A stretch of 64,000 nt of DNA from Agromyces atrinae (GTDB lineage: Bacteria > Actinomycetota > Actinomycetes > Actinomycetales > Microbacteriaceae), in NCBI RefSeq assembly GCF_013407835.1, contig NZ_JACCBI010000001.1:3410001-3474000 (forward strand), written 5' to 3'. Every line of letters begins with the position of its first letter. The stretch's first letter is position 1. A model generated the notes under the pieces. The model made no database searches, had not been told where the DNA came from, and was given only the letters and a program-made list of their open reading frames with translations. Both the position numbers and the translations under genes were made by a program. This document shows, piece after piece, positions 1 through 9,818 of this stretch.

Positions 1-189
1 ACGGATGCCGCCAGGCGCAACTTCACAGGACCTCCAAGGCAAGAGCGGGAATCGGCCCGGGCGCGCGTGAGCGCGGTGACGAGCCGTGTCCGAGTTTAGC
101 GCACGGCCCGGACGGTCGCCGTGCAGGGGAGCGAACCTTAGCACCAGATGCCTGTGGTATCCTAAACGTTGCTGAAGGGACAACTATTC

Positions 190-672
190 ATGCTTTTTGA
201 GGTCGGCGAGACAGTCGTTTACCCCCACCACGGAGCCGCAACGATCGTTGAGGTGAAGAAGCGAGTCATCAAGGGCGAGGAGAAGCTCTACCTGAAGCTC
301 AACGTCACGCAGGGCGATCTCGTCATCGAGGTCCCCGCTGAGAACGTCGACCTCGTCGGCGTCCGTGACGTCATCGGCAAGGAAGGCCTCGACAAGGTGT
401 TCGAGGTGCTGCGCGCTCCCTTCACCGAGGAGCCGACCAACTGGTCGCGCCGATACAAGGCGAACCTCGAGAAGCTCGCCTCCGGCGATGTCATCAAGGT
501 CTCCGAGGTCGTCCGCGACCTGTGGCGTCGTGACCAGGACCGCGGTCTCTCCGCCGGTGAGAAGCGCATGCTCGCGAAGGCTCGTCAGATCCTCATCTCC
601 GAGCTCGCGCTCGCCGAGAAGACCGACGAAGAGCGCGCATCGACCGTGCTCGACGAGGTCCTCGCGTCCTGA
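190..672 (+). CDS. carD: CarD family RNA polymerase-binding regulator
   Basis: CarD binds the RNA polymerase beta subunit through an N-terminal Tudor-like RID domain and stabilises open complexes, notably at rRNA promoters. The 160-residue product begins [16 protein letters not shown], the conserved family start, and has the usual length; the C-terminal half is the helical DNA-binding domain. I chose the ATG at 190 over an upstream TTG at 169 because it gives the family N-terminus and has a purine-rich RBS (GAAGGGA, 174-180). A TANNNT-type -10 (TATCCT, 158-163) lies just upstream. A GC-rich hairpin at 683-706 without a U-tract separates it from ispDF, so read-through is possible. Confidence 0.95.
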   Translation: MLFEVGETVVYPHHGAATIVEVKKRVIKGEEKLYLKLNVTQGDLVIEVPAENVDLVGVRDVIGKEGLDKVFEVLRAPFTEEPTNWSRRYKANLEKLASGDVIKVSEVVRDLWRRDQDRGLSAGEKRMLAKARQILISELALAEKTDEERASTVLDEVLAS

Positions 673-727
673 TTCCGCGGGCGGGCGGCCCTCACGGGCC
701 GCGCCCTCGGTGTGGAACGCGCGCAGT

Positions 728-1861
728 ATGAGTACCGTCGCCGTCGTCATCGTCGCCGCAGGCAGCGGTACCCGTCTGGGGCGCGCCGAGCCCAAGGCGT
801 TCGTCGAACTCGGCGGCACGAGTCTCGTGGCGCGGGCGGTCCACACGGTCGCTCATCTCGATGAGCCCGTGCAGATCGTAGTCGTCGCGCCGGCCGCCGA
901 GCTCGAGCGTGCTCGCGACGCGGCGCCCGGGGCGACCGTCGTCGCCGGTGGCGCCACGCGGCAGGAGTCGGTCGCGGCCGGACTGGCCGCGCTCGAACCC
1001 GCCGTCGAGATCGTGCTCGTGCACGACGCGGCGCGCCCGCTCGCACCCGCGCACCGCTTCACGGCCGTCATCGACGCCGTGCGCGAGCGTTCCGTCGGCA
1101 TCGTGCCCGCTCTCGGCGTCACCGACACGGTCAAGCGCGTCGACGGTGTCGGCCGCGTGATCGAGACTCTCGATCGCACGGAGCTCGCCGCCATGCAGAC
1201 GCCGCAGGGCTTCCCCCGCGCTCCGCTCGCGGCGGCGTACGCAGCGGCCGACCGCGAGTTCACCGACGATGCGGCGCTCGTCGCCGCTCACGGTCTCGAC
1301 GTCGATGTCATTCCCGGCGACGAACGCTCCTTCAAGATCACGACGTCCGCCGACCTCGAGCGCGCTGCACTCCTCCTCGGCGGAGACCGTGCGCCGCGCA
1401 TCGGCTTCGGCACCGACGTCCACGCCTTCGCCGACGGAGAAGAGCTCTGGCTCGCCGGCTTGCACTGGCCGGGCGAGCGCGGCCTCTCGGGTCACAGCGA
1501 CGGCGATGTCGCGGCCCACGCCCTCTGTGACGCGCTGCTCGCCGCGGCGGGGCTCGGCGACGTCGGAGGCGTCTTCGGAACCGCCGACGAGCGGTTCGCC
1601 GGCGCGCACGGCGACGTCTTCCTCGCCGAGACGCGTCGTCTCGTCGAGGCCGCGGGCTTCCGCATCGGCAACGCGACCGTGCAGATCTGCGGCAACCGAC
1701 CGAAACTCGCTCCCCGTCGGCTCGATGCCGAGCGGGTCCTGTCCGACGTGCTCGGTGCTCCCGTGAGCGTCTCGGCGACGACGACGGATTCACTCGGCTT
1801 CACCGGTCGCGGAGAGGGCGTCGCGGCATTCGCGAGCGCGCTCATCGTCGCGGTCGCCTGA
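728..1861 (+). CDS. ispDF: IspD-IspF bifunctional enzyme (MEP pathway)
   Basis: This fused enzyme carries two steps of the non-mevalonate isoprenoid pathway: CTP-dependent activation of methylerythritol phosphate (IspD) and formation of the 2,4-cyclodiphosphate (IspF). Residues 1-218 are IspD, with the nucleotide-binding AAGSGTRLG at 10-18 and the HDAARP motif near 99. IspF starts near 222 with GFGTDVHAF, whose Asp and His are zinc ligands, then HSDGDV near 256 and the [13 protein letters not shown] active-site end. Separate IspD and IspF are the rule in many bacteria, so the fusion is noteworthy but known. The ATG at 728 gives the normal IspD N-terminus; no clear RBS is visible. It lies 24 bases before cysS. 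Confidence 0.95.
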   Translation: MSTVAVVIVAAGSGTRLGRAEPKAFVELGGTSLVARAVHTVAHLDEPVQIVVVAPAAELERARDAAPGATVVAGGATRQESVAAGLAALEPAVEIVLVHDAARPLAPAHRFTAVIDAVRERSVGIVPALGVTDTVKRVDGVGRVIETLDRTELAAMQTPQGFPRAPLAAAYAAADREFTDDAALVAAHGLDVDVIPGDERSFKITTSADLERAALLLGGDRAPRIGFGTDVHAFADGEELWLAGLHWPGERGLSGHSDGDVAAHALCDALLAAAGLGDVGGVFGTADERFAGAHGDVFLAETRRLVEAAGFRIGNATVQICGNRPKLAPRRLDAERVLSDVLGAPVSVSATTTDSLGFTGRGEGVAAFASALIVAVA

Positions 1862-1885
1862 GAGCGCCGCCGGTAGGCTGACGGA

Positions 1886-3298
1886 GTGACCGTGCGTATC
1901 TATGACTCGAAGGAACAGTCCCTTCGCGACTTCGTGCCCCTCACCGAGGGCCGGGTCGGCATCTACGTCTGCGGACCCACGGTGCAGTCGAGCCCGCACA
2001 TCGGTCACCTGCGGAGTGCGCTCGTCTACGACATCCTCCGCCGTTGGCTCTCGTACCGCGGCTTCGCGGTGACCTTCGTCAGGAACGTCACCGACATCGA
2101 CGACAAGATCCTCGTGAACGCGCAGGGCGACGAGGAGTGGTGGGCTCTCGCCTACCGTTTCGAACTCGAGTTCACGGCGGGCTACCAGAAGCTCGGCATC
2201 CTCGCGCCGACCTACGAGCCGCGCGCGACGGCGAGCATCCAGCAGATGCAGGACATCATCGCCCGCCTCATCGACCGCGGCCACGCGTACGCGGCGGCCG
2301 ACGGTTCGGGCGACGTCTACTTCGACACGGCGAGCTGGCCCGCATACGGAGAACTGACGCACCAGAGCCGCGACAACATGGAGGCCGCGGCCGACGCCGA
2401 CCCTCGGGGCAAGCGCGACCCCCGCGACTTCGCACTGTGGAAGGGCCACAAGGCCGACGAACCGACGTCCGCCGCGTGGGCCTCGCCGTGGGGCGACGGT
2501 CGCCCCGGCTGGCACATCGAGTGCTCCGCCATGGCGGCCCGCTACCTCGGCGACCACTTCGACATCCACGGCGGCGGTCTCGACCTGCGCTTCCCGCACC
2601 ACGAGAACGAGCTCGCCCAGTCGAACGCGGCCGGCGACGCCTTCGCCAACTACTGGGTGCACAACGGCCTTGTGAACGTCGGCGGCCAGAAGATGTCGAA
2701 GTCGCTCGGCAACTCGGTCTTCGCCTCCGAACTGCTCGCCGCGGCACCGCCGATCGTCGTGCGCTACCTCCTGGGGTCGGCGCACTACCGCTCGACGCTC
2801 GACTACAACCCGGGCTCGCTCGTCGAGGCCGGAGCGGCGTTCGAGCGCATCACGGGCTTCCTCGAGCGGGTCGAACGACGCCTCGACGGCACCCGGTTCG
2901 CGGGCACGGGCGTGCACGAGGTGCCCGCCGACTTTGCCGAGGCGATGGATGACGACCTCGGCGTTCCCCAAGCGCTCGCCGTTCTCCACGACGCCGTCCG
3001 CGCCGGCAACAACGCACTCGACTCCGAGGACCTCCGCCTCGCGGCAGAGATCGAGGGTCACGTGCGTGCGATGGTCGCGATCCTCGGCCTCGACCCCTCC
3101 GCCCCCGAATGGTCGACGACGGATGACGCGGGTAGCCGCCACGTCCTCGACACCCTCATCACCCGGCTCATCGACGACCGCACGATCGCGCGCGAGTCGA
3201 AGGATTACGCAGCCGCCGACCGGATCCGCGCAGAACTCGCCGCGGCCGGCATCACCATCGAAGACACCTCGACCGGAACGCATTGGAGCCTGTCATGA
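1886..3298 (+). CDS. cysS: Cysteinyl-tRNA synthetase
   Basis: Class I aminoacyl-tRNA synthetase charging tRNA-Cys. The 470-residue product is full length. It shows the zinc-ligand YVCGPTV near 29, the HIGH-type motif PHIGH near 37-41, the HHENE zinc-site region near 235, and KMSKS near 272. The GTG at 1886 gives the correct N-terminus ([10 protein letters not shown]). The stop overlaps the start of rlmB by four bases (ATGA), so the two are translationally coupled, an arrangement common among actinobacteria. Confidence 0.96.
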   Translation: MTVRIYDSKEQSLRDFVPLTEGRVGIYVCGPTVQSSPHIGHLRSALVYDILRRWLSYRGFAVTFVRNVTDIDDKILVNAQGDEEWWALAYRFELEFTAGYQKLGILAPTYEPRATASIQQMQDIIARLIDRGHAYAAADGSGDVYFDTASWPAYGELTHQSRDNMEAAADADPRGKRDPRDFALWKGHKADEPTSAAWASPWGDGRPGWHIECSAMAARYLGDHFDIHGGGLDLRFPHHENELAQSNAAGDAFANYWVHNGLVNVGGQKMSKSLGNSVFASELLAAAPPIVVRYLLGSAHYRSTLDYNPGSLVEAGAAFERITGFLERVERRLDGTRFAGTGVHEVPADFAEAMDDDLGVPQALAVLHDAVRAGNNALDSEDLRLAAEIEGHVRAMVAILGLDPSAPEWSTTDDAGSRHVLDTLITRLIDDRTIARESKDYAAADRIRAELAAAGITIEDTSTGTHWSLS

Positions 3299-4311
3299 AG
3301 GGCAGCAACGGAAAGGCGCAGGCGCGAGCCGGCGCTGTACGCAAGAAGACGAAGAACCCGCAGGTCGGTTCGGGAGGCCAGGGCCGCCAGGCCCTCGAGG
3401 GCAAGAAGCCGACGCCCAAGGCGGAAGACCGTCCGTACCACCCCGCGGGTAAGCGCAAGGCGGCCGCCGAGCGGTACGCCGCGGCCGGCGGTCGCGGCAA
3501 CTCCCCGCAGAAGGGCTCGCCCCGTGGCGCATCGGGCGCCGCTCGACGCTCGAAGTCGGGCGACGAGTCCGAGATCGTGACGGGCCGCAACGCGGTCGTC
3601 GAGGCGCTGCGCGCGAAGATCCCCGCGACGACGCTCTACATCGCCGCGCGCATCGAGGTCGACGACCGTGTGCGCGAGGTGCTGAAGCTCGCGACGAACC
3701 GCGAGATCCCGATCCTCGAGGTTATGCGCCCCGAGCTCGATCGTCTCGCTGGAGAGGGCGGGGTGCACCAGGGGCTCGCGCTCAAGGTGCCCGCGTACGA
3801 GTACGCGCACCCGCTCGAGCTCCTCGACGAGGTCATCGATCGCGGCGAGACACCGCTCCTCGTCGCACTCGACGGCATCACCGACCCGCGTAACCTCGGT
3901 GCGATCATCCGCTCGACCGCCGCTTTCGGCGGCCAGGGCGTCATCGTGCCGCAGCGTCGCTCGGTCGGCCTCACGGCGTCGGCGTGGAAGACGTCGGCCG
4001 GAGCCGCGGCTCGCACGCCCGTCGCCATGGCCCCTAACCTCACCCAGACGCTCAAGGCGCTCAAGGAGCGCGGCGTCTTCGTGCTCGGCCTCGACGGCGG
4101 GGGTGACGTCGACCTTCCCGGTCTCGACTTCGCCGATCGCCCGATCGTCGTGGTCGTCGGCAGCGAGGGCAAGGGCCTGTCACGTCTCGTCACCGAGACG
4201 TGCGACGCCGTCGTGTCGATCCCGATCGAGTCGGTCGAGTCGCTCAACGCCGGTATCGCCGCGTCGGTGACCCTCTACGAGATCGCGAAGCTCCGCGCCG
4301 CGAAGTCCTAG
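3295..4311 (+). CDS. rlmB: 23S rRNA 2'-O-methyltransferase, RlmB/TrmH (SpoU) family
   Basis: SpoU-type methyltransferase that uses SAM to 2'-O-methylate 23S rRNA (Gm2251 in E. coli). The first ~95 residues are a basic, low-complexity extension rich in Lys, Gly and Arg, typical of actinobacterial members. The substrate-binding domain begins at IVTGRNAVVEAL and is followed by the SpoU catalytic domain with DGITDPRNLGAIIRS, GSEGKG and the knot motif SIPIESVESLNAGIAAS. The start overlaps cysS. A perfect hairpin terminator follows. Confidence 0.93.
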   Translation: MKGSNGKAQARAGAVRKKTKNPQVGSGGQGRQALEGKKPTPKAEDRPYHPAGKRKAAAERYAAAGGRGNSPQKGSPRGASGAARRSKSGDESEIVTGRNAVVEALRAKIPATTLYIAARIEVDDRVREVLKLATNREIPILEVMRPELDRLAGEGGVHQGLALKVPAYEYAHPLELLDEVIDRGETPLLVALDGITDPRNLGAIIRSTAAFGGQGVIVPQRRSVGLTASAWKTSAGAAARTPVAMAPNLTQTLKALKERGVFVLGLDGGGDVDLPGLDFADRPIVVVVGSEGKGLSRLVTETCDAVVSIPIESVESLNAGIAASVTLYEIAKLRAAKS

Positions 4312-4324
4312 ACACGAACGAGAG

Positions 4325-4352
4325 ATGCCCCGGGTCACGCGACCCGGGGCAT
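4325..4352. terminator. Bidirectional hairpin between rlmB and the sugar ABC operon
   Basis: A perfect 12-bp stem (4325-4336 with 4341-4352) closes on a four-base loop ACGC. It sits between the convergent rlmB and the permease gene that ends at 4369. No long T-run flanks it, so it is called from stem strength and position. Confidence 0.7.
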
Positions 4353-4368
4353 CCGTCGTTCTCGGCAC

Positions 4369-5286
4369 CTACTTGATGGAGCCTCGGGTGACCCCCGAGA
4401 TGACCCAACGCTGCGCGAAGACGTACACGAGCAGGAGCGGCGCCATCGCCATGAGGTACGAGGCGAACGCGACCGAGTAGTCGGTGTTGTACTGCCCCTG
4501 GAAGACGTACTGCGCGAGCTGCAGCGTGCGGTCGGCCGGGTCGCTGAGGATCACGAGCGGCAGGATGAAGTCGTTCCATGCCCACACGCACGTGAGGATT
4601 CCGACCGTCGCGTTCATCGGCCCGAGGAGCGGGAAGATGACCGACCAGAAGACCCGCCACGTGCTCGCCCCGTCGACGCGCGCGGCCTCTTCGAGCTCGA
4701 TCGGGATCGAGCGGATGTACGCCGTGTAGATGAACACGTTGAGCGAGAGCCCGAACACCGTGTACAGGATGATCATGCCGACCTGGTTGTCGATGCCGAG
4801 GAGGGCGGTCTGCTTCACGAGCGGCAGCATGATGATCGGGAACGGGATGAAGAGCGCGGCGAGCAGGTAGAAGTACGCCCCGGTGAAGAAGTGCCGGTGC
4901 ATGTTGCGAGCGATCGCGTAGGCGACGATCGAGTTGGTGAGCAACGTGAAGACGACGGCGCCGACCGTGATGAGGGCCGTGTTCATCAGCGCCTGGGGGA
5001 AGTTCGTCCGTGTCCAGGCGTCGGCGAAGTTCTCCCAGCGGATCGTCGTCGGAAGCTCGAAGCCGGTTCCCGAGGCGATCTGATCGGGCGTCTTGAGCGC
5101 GACCATGACGGCGAGCCAGAGGGGGATGAGGACGGTGAGCGAGCACACGGCGATGAGCGCCGTCGCCCACCAGTTGATGCGCCGCGTGTCGTCGGAGGGC
5201 TCGCGCGTGCGGCGCTTCCGCCCCGGAGGCATCTCGTTCTCGGCGAGTGCAGTGACCTGCGCTGCCGTATTCGTGACGGTCGTCAT
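4369..5286 (-). CDS. Sugar ABC transporter permease, MalG/CUT1 type
   Basis: Inner-membrane permease of a carbohydrate (CUT1) ABC importer, 305 residues with about six membrane segments. The coupling (EAA) loop near the C-terminal third reads EEAARVDGASTWRVFWSVIFP, where the ATPase docks. The cytoplasmic N-terminus is basic. Its ATG overlaps the stop of the preceding permease gene by one base (TGATG), so it is the last gene of the operon alpha-galactosidase, binding protein, permease, permease. No ATPase gene belongs to the operon. Confidence 0.9.
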   Translation of the reverse strand: MTTVTNTAAQVTALAENEMPPGRKRRTREPSDDTRRINWWATALIAVCSLTVLIPLWLAVMVALKTPDQIASGTGFELPTTIRWENFADAWTRTNFPQALMNTALITVGAVVFTLLTNSIVAYAIARNMHRHFFTGAYFYLLAALFIPFPIIMLPLVKQTALLGIDNQVGMIILYTVFGLSLNVFIYTAYIRSIPIELEEAARVDGASTWRVFWSVIFPLLGPMNATVGILTCVWAWNDFILPLVILSDPADRTLQLAQYVFQGQYNTDYSVAFASYLMAMAPLLLVYVFAQRWVISGVTRGSIK

Positions 5287-6215
5287 CAGAAGTCCGCCTC
5301 TCTGCGCTGAAGGACTCGGAATTGGATGAGGGAGACCACCGTGATGACGATCACGAAGATCACCGCGTTCGCGGTCTGGTAGGCGAACTCGCCTCCGGTG
5401 AAGCCGCCCTTGTAGATGAGCATCGTGATCGACTCGGTCGCGGTGCCCGGCCCGCCGTTGGTGAGGGCGACGATGTGGTCGAAGACCTGGAGGAAGCCCT
5501 TGAGGCTCAGCACCATGTTGATCGTGAAGAAGGCGCTGATGAGCGGGAAGGTAATCGAGCGGAACTGGCGCCACGGCCTCGCACCGTCGAGGGATGCCGC
5601 TTCGTAGAGTTCCTGCGGGATGGTCTGCAGGCCCGACAGGTAGATGATGATCGCGAACGCACTCGCCTGCCAGACGGCGAGCACGACGATCGGCACCCAG
5701 GCCCAGTTCGGGTTCGACAGCATGTTGTCGGCGATGAGCGGGATCTCGGGGAAGAGCTTCGGCAGCGAGTTCGAGAAGAGGAATTGGAAGACGTAGCCGA
5801 TCACGAGGATCGCGATCACGTACGGCACGAAGAAGATGCCGCGGAACGTGTTGCGCCCGACGATCTTGGCGTTCAAGCCCATCGCGATGGCGAGGGAGAT
5901 CACGTTCGTGAGCACCGTCGCGACGAGCGCGAACCCGAACGAGAAGCCGTAGGCGGCGAGCACGCGGTCGTCTCGGAAGAGGTTGACGTAGTTGCCGATG
6001 CCGATGAAGTCCCACGTGCCGAAGCCGGCGTAGTTCGTGAAGCTGAAGAACACTCCGACGAGCACGGGAAGGGTGTGGAAGAAGGCGAAGAGCGCGAGCG
6101 CCGGCCACACCATCCAGTAGTAGGCGGACGGCGCGCGGCCACCGACCTTCCGTGGACGACCCTCGCGTCCGGTATCGGCGGTCGTGACCGCCCGGGTCTC
6201 TGTCATGGCCGACAT
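5286..6215 (-). CDS. Sugar ABC transporter permease, MalF/CUT1 type
   Basis: Partner permease of the same importer, 309 residues and about six membrane helices. The EAA loop reads YEAASLDGARPWRQFRSITFP. The GGPGTATESI stretch before the last helices is typical of MalF-like proteins from raffinose and alpha-galactoside systems. It starts only one base after the stop of the binding-protein gene, so the three transport genes form a tight translational unit. A second in-frame ATG three codons downstream is an alternative start. Confidence 0.9.
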   Translation of the reverse strand: MSAMTETRAVTTADTGREGRPRKVGGRAPSAYYWMVWPALALFAFFHTLPVLVGVFFSFTNYAGFGTWDFIGIGNYVNLFRDDRVLAAYGFSFGFALVATVLTNVISLAIAMGLNAKIVGRNTFRGIFFVPYVIAILVIGYVFQFLFSNSLPKLFPEIPLIADNMLSNPNWAWVPIVVLAVWQASAFAIIIYLSGLQTIPQELYEAASLDGARPWRQFRSITFPLISAFFTINMVLSLKGFLQVFDHIVALTNGGPGTATESITMLIYKGGFTGGEFAYQTANAVIFVIVITVVSLIQFRVLQRREADF

Positions 6216-6216
6216 C

Positions 6217-7518
6217 TCAGTCTCCGCTCGTCGTCGTGCGGGCGGCGACCTTGCGCCACTCGTTGTCGAGGGTCGCGAGTGCGGCCTCGGTGTCGCCGTT
6301 CAGCAGGAAGCCCTGCACGATCGCCGCGAGCGGGATGCTCGGCGGGACCTGGTGGTCGATGAAGCCCGTGATGCGGTTGTCGTCGAAGTACGGCTTGACC
6401 GACTGGAGGGCGGGGTCGTCGCTCAGTTCGGCACCGATGACCGAGGGGATCATGGTCTGCGAGGCCGCGAACTTCTCGATGACGTCGGGACGGAAGAGGT
6501 ACTCGACGAATCTCTCGGCTTCCGCCAGGTGCGGGGTGTCCTTGCCGATGAGCACGGCGACGTCGACGCCCGAGACGAGCAGCCGGTCGTCAGGATCGTC
6601 GGCCGCGGGGTAGGGGAAGATCGCCGCGTCGATGTCGGGGTTGATGCCCTTGACGGGGTTGAGTGCCCAGATGCCCTGCAGCAGCATCGCGACCTCGCCG
6701 TTCGCGAAGGCCGCATTGCCGTCGTCGTAGGTGCGGCCGCGGTAGCCGGCCTGAGCGTAGGAGAAGAGCTGGCTCTGCTGGTCGAGGGCCGTGCCGAAGT
6801 CCTTCTCGAACGAGACGGCGGAGTCGGGGCCGACGGTGTCGCCCTCGGCGCGCATCTGATCGAAGAAGCCGTCCTGGGCGGGGTAGGCGCCGAGCGCGTT
6901 GAACGACGGGAGCGCCGTCCAGGAGTCGGCGAGGGTGCCGAAGAACGGCGTCACGCCCGCGGCTTCGAGCGCGTCGCACACGGCGATGAACTCGTCCCAC
7001 GTCTCGGGGACCTCGAGCCCCTGCTCCGCGAAGATCTCGCGGTTGTAGATGACACCGTTCGCGTTGTTGACGTACCCGAGAGCGTTGACCTCTCCGTCGG
7101 CGAAGCCGATGTCGGAGAGGATCTGCTGGACCCCGGGATTGATGGTCTCGAGAAGCGGATCGCCCGTGAAGTCGTGGAACACCCCGGCGCGCATGAGCTG
7201 ACCGAGCCCGCCGTTGCCGTTGAGAGTCATGACGTCGGGTACGTCATCCTTCACGAGCCGGGTGCGGATGACGGTGTCGGCGTCGGCCACCTGATTCTGG
7301 ACGACGTCGATGTCGGGGTTCTCGGCCTCGAAGTCGGCGATGATGGCGGTGAAGTCCTCGAGAGCCTCTCCCTTGAACTGGAAGAAGTCGAGTCGGGTCA
7401 CGCCCTCTCCGCTGTCGGTGCCGGCGCAGCCTGTCGCCAGTACTGCGACGGTCAGGCCGAGGGCGAGCGCCGTCGTTCTGCGCCTCCGCCGGCCGGATCG
7501 TGATGAAGGGGATGTCAT
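6217..7518 (-). CDS. Sugar ABC transporter substrate-binding lipoprotein
   Basis: Extracellular solute-binding protein (family 1) tethered to the membrane. The N-terminus has a basic n-region (RSGRRRRR), a hydrophobic core and the lipobox LATGC, so Cys31 should be lipidated. The 433-residue mature fold is of the maltose/raffinose-binding type. Linkage to a GH36 alpha-galactosidase upstream suggests alpha-galactosides such as melibiose or raffinose as cargo; this is inference from context. Confidence 0.9.
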   Translation of the reverse strand: MTSPSSRSGRRRRRTTALALGLTVAVLATGCAGTDSGEGVTRLDFFQFKGEALEDFTAIIADFEAENPDIDVVQNQVADADTVIRTRLVKDDVPDVMTLNGNGGLGQLMRAGVFHDFTGDPLLETINPGVQQILSDIGFADGEVNALGYVNNANGVIYNREIFAEQGLEVPETWDEFIAVCDALEAAGVTPFFGTLADSWTALPSFNALGAYPAQDGFFDQMRAEGDTVGPDSAVSFEKDFGTALDQQSQLFSYAQAGYRGRTYDDGNAAFANGEVAMLLQGIWALNPVKGINPDIDAAIFPYPAADDPDDRLLVSGVDVAVLIGKDTPHLAEAERFVEYLFRPDVIEKFAASQTMIPSVIGAELSDDPALQSVKPYFDDNRITGFIDHQVPPSIPLAAIVQGFLLNGDTEAALATLDNEWRKVAARTTTSGD

Positions 7519-7549
7519 CGTGCGCCTCCTTGCGCGTCGGGTGTTGCGG

Positions 7550-9715
7550 TCACGCGGTCGCGTGTACGTCGATGAGGGTGAGTCGGCCGGGGAACTGCAC
7601 GGGCGCCTGCAGACCGGCGGTGCCGAGCGAGCGGCCCGAGGCGGAGAGGCCCGTGGCCCATGCGAGCGGCGACTGGCCGGGCTGGTGGTGTTCCGGGCTC
7701 GGCTCGACGACCGACACGGTGTACTCCGTCGTCGGGTCGAGGCCGGGCAGCCGGATGCGCCCGGGCGGCAGGGTGACGCTCGTGCGCGCCTGCGTGATCG
7801 TGAAGAACGCGTGCTCTCGGTCGTGCGAGACGACTCCGCGCACGTCGATGGCGTCGTCCGAGCGGTCGGCGTGGACGACGCTGCCCGTGCGCACGAGATC
7901 GCGGTAGTGCTTCGCGAGCCGCACCCACCGGGCGACCGCCGCGAGCCCGAACTCGTCGAGCGAGGTCAGGTCCCATTCGATCCCCACGTGCCCGATGAGG
8001 GCGATTCCGGCGCTCAGCTCGAGTCGGGCCGTGCGGTCGGTCGAGTGCACGACGGGGCTCGAGAAGTGGGCGCCCATCATCTCGGGCGGAACGACGAGGC
8101 CGGTGTACTTCTGGATCTGCAACCGTTCGAGGGGATCGAGGCAGTCGCTCGTCCAGATGCGATCGGTGCGCTGCAGGATTCCGAGGTCGACGCGTGCCCC
8201 TCCCGACGCGCACGACTCGATCTCGAGGTGCGGGTGGCGGAGGCGCAGGGTGTCGAGGATGTCGTAGAGGGCGAGGACGTTCTCGCGGGAGCGGGCGCGA
8301 CCCGAGGGGCCGTCACCCGGTTCGAGCAGGTCGCGGTTGTGATCCCACTTGAGGTACGCGACGCGGTTCTCGGTGACGAGCGCGTCGAGCCGCTCGAGCA
8401 CGTAGGCGGAGGCCTCGGGGTTCGCGAGATCGAGCACCTGCTGCTGGCGGGCGCTCAGCGGAAGGTCCTCCCGAGCGCTCAGCAGCCAGTCGGGGTGTGC
8501 CCGCGCGAGGTCGGAATCGGGGTTGACCATCTCGGGCTCCACCCAGAGTCCGAACTCCATGCCGAGATCGATCACGCGGTCGACGAGCGGCGTCAGACCG
8601 TCGGGCCAGACCGAGCGGTCGACGTACCAGTCGCCGAGCCCGGCCTCGTCGTCGCGGCGACCGAGGAACCAGCCGTCGTCGAGCACGAAGCGTTCGACGC
8701 CGACCGAGGCGGCGGCGTCCGCGAGCGCGAGCAGTCGCTCGACGTCGTGGTCGAAGTAGACGGCCTCCCACGTGTTGAGCGTGATCGGGCGGGGACGCGC
8801 GACGTGCGACGGTCGCGCGCGCAGTTCGTCGTGGAAACGCGCCGACAGCGCGCTGAGCCCCTCGCCCCACGATCCGAGCGCGTCGGGGGAGCGGTAGGTC
8901 TGGCCCGGAGCGAGGATGACCTCGCCGGGCTCGAAGAGCTCCCCGGCGGCGAGGAAGCCGTCGGCCGTGGGCGTGCGCTCGGCGACGAGCCGGTGGTTGC
9001 CGCTCCACGCGAGGTGCACGCCGTGCACGAGTCCGCTCTCGAAGCCGAATCCGCGGCGACCGGCGGCGTGCAGCAGCGTCGAGTCCGCACCGGGCCGACC
9101 GCGACGACTCTCGCGCACATGGGAGCCGATCGTGAAGGCCTGGCGCTGCGGCGACCGTTCGCGCAGATGGCGTCCGGTCGTGTCGAGGATCTCGTCGGCG
9201 TCGGCCGGCACGGGGAAGAACATCAGGGCGGAGTCGAGCGTGTAGTCGTCGTCGCCCGTGTTCGTGAGGGAGAGACGCTGGCGGAGGAGCCCGGCCGGCG
9301 TGACCTCGAGCTCGATCACGGCGCTGAGGCTGCGGCGCTCGTCGGCCGCACTCACGGTCACGCTCGCGCCGTCGACCGAGACGTCGGTGAGTGCGAGGCG
9401 GGGCGAGAAGCCTCGGCCCATGCGGTGTCCCTGGATCGCGGGGGTGCCCAACCATCCGGAGGACGGCTGCGGGAGGAGCGTCAGTCGTGCGGTCACATCG
9501 AGGCCGCCGGAGACGCGCTGCGGAACGGCCGCGAGTGCGAGTCCGTCAACCGCCGCCGCGGAGATGTCGCCGAGGTCGTCGCCCCAGTAGACGATCGTCG
9601 GGACGGAGTCGGTGCGGAGGTCGAGCACGATGCTCGTTCCGCCGTCTCGGAGGTGGAGGGCGGATGACATGGTCGGGCCGCCGATCGTCGAAGCAACGGT
9701 GCTGGGGGAGTGCAT
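7550..9715 (-). CDS. Alpha-galactosidase, glycoside hydrolase family 36
   Basis: Retaining GH36 enzyme cleaving terminal alpha-1,6-galactosyl residues, probably in the cytoplasm since no signal peptide is visible. The 721-residue length matches the family. The catalytic barrel shows NTWEA, LDDGWF, the nucleophile Asp in YLKWDHNRD and the acid/base Asp in WTSDCLDP. It is the first gene of the operon. The ATG at 9715 lies six bases after a good -10, so the mRNA would be leaderless; the ATG at 9670 (MSSALHL) is an alternative. The divergent ROK gene is the likely regulator. Confidence 0.93.
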   Translation of the reverse strand: MHSPSTVASTIGGPTMSSALHLRDGGTSIVLDLRTDSVPTIVYWGDDLGDISAAAVDGLALAAVPQRVSGGLDVTARLTLLPQPSSGWLGTPAIQGHRMGRGFSPRLALTDVSVDGASVTVSAADERRSLSAVIELEVTPAGLLRQRLSLTNTGDDDYTLDSALMFFPVPADADEILDTTGRHLRERSPQRQAFTIGSHVRESRRGRPGADSTLLHAAGRRGFGFESGLVHGVHLAWSGNHRLVAERTPTADGFLAAGELFEPGEVILAPGQTYRSPDALGSWGEGLSALSARFHDELRARPSHVARPRPITLNTWEAVYFDHDVERLLALADAAASVGVERFVLDDGWFLGRRDDEAGLGDWYVDRSVWPDGLTPLVDRVIDLGMEFGLWVEPEMVNPDSDLARAHPDWLLSAREDLPLSARQQQVLDLANPEASAYVLERLDALVTENRVAYLKWDHNRDLLEPGDGPSGRARSRENVLALYDILDTLRLRHPHLEIESCASGGARVDLGILQRTDRIWTSDCLDPLERLQIQKYTGLVVPPEMMGAHFSSPVVHSTDRTARLELSAGIALIGHVGIEWDLTSLDEFGLAAVARWVRLAKHYRDLVRTGSVVHADRSDDAIDVRGVVSHDREHAFFTITQARTSVTLPPGRIRLPGLDPTTEYTVSVVEPSPEHHQPGQSPLAWATGLSASGRSLGTAGLQAPVQFPGRLTLIDVHATA

Positions 9716-9718
9716 GGG

Positions 9719-9739
9719 TTATTTCTACGCTGAAAATAA
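9719..9739. promoter_or_regulatory. Candidate ROK operator in the divergent region
   Basis: An AT-rich inverted repeat, TTATTT (9719-9724) and AAATAA (9734-9739) around a nine-base spacer, covers the -10 and part of the spacer of the operon promoter. ROK repressors commonly bind AT-rich palindromes of this kind. The position suits sugar-relieved repression. Confidence 0.5.
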
Positions 9740-9751
9740 TTCGTCTGTCAA
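9722..9751 (-). promoter_or_regulatory. Promoter of the alpha-galactoside operon (leaderless mRNA)
   Basis: Read on the minus strand: -35 TTGACA (9751-9746), an 18-base spacer and -10 TAGAAA (9727-9722). The start codon of the alpha-galactosidase follows six bases after the -10, so transcription would begin at or next to the A of the ATG. Confidence 0.7.
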
Positions 9752-9818
9752 GACCCGATCTCCTCGGACGCGACGACGAGCGTGCCAAGATTGAGCGCAT
9801 GCGGGAACGGCGCGACAC

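Noticed and set aside
683-706. Terminator after carD
   Set aside because: A GC hairpin is present but with a bulge and no U-tract; it may be incidental, so it is mentioned only under carD.
7310-9667. A 785-codon plus-strand frame opposite the alpha-galactosidase
   Set aside because: Same artefact; the catalytic motifs of GH36 lie on the minus strand.
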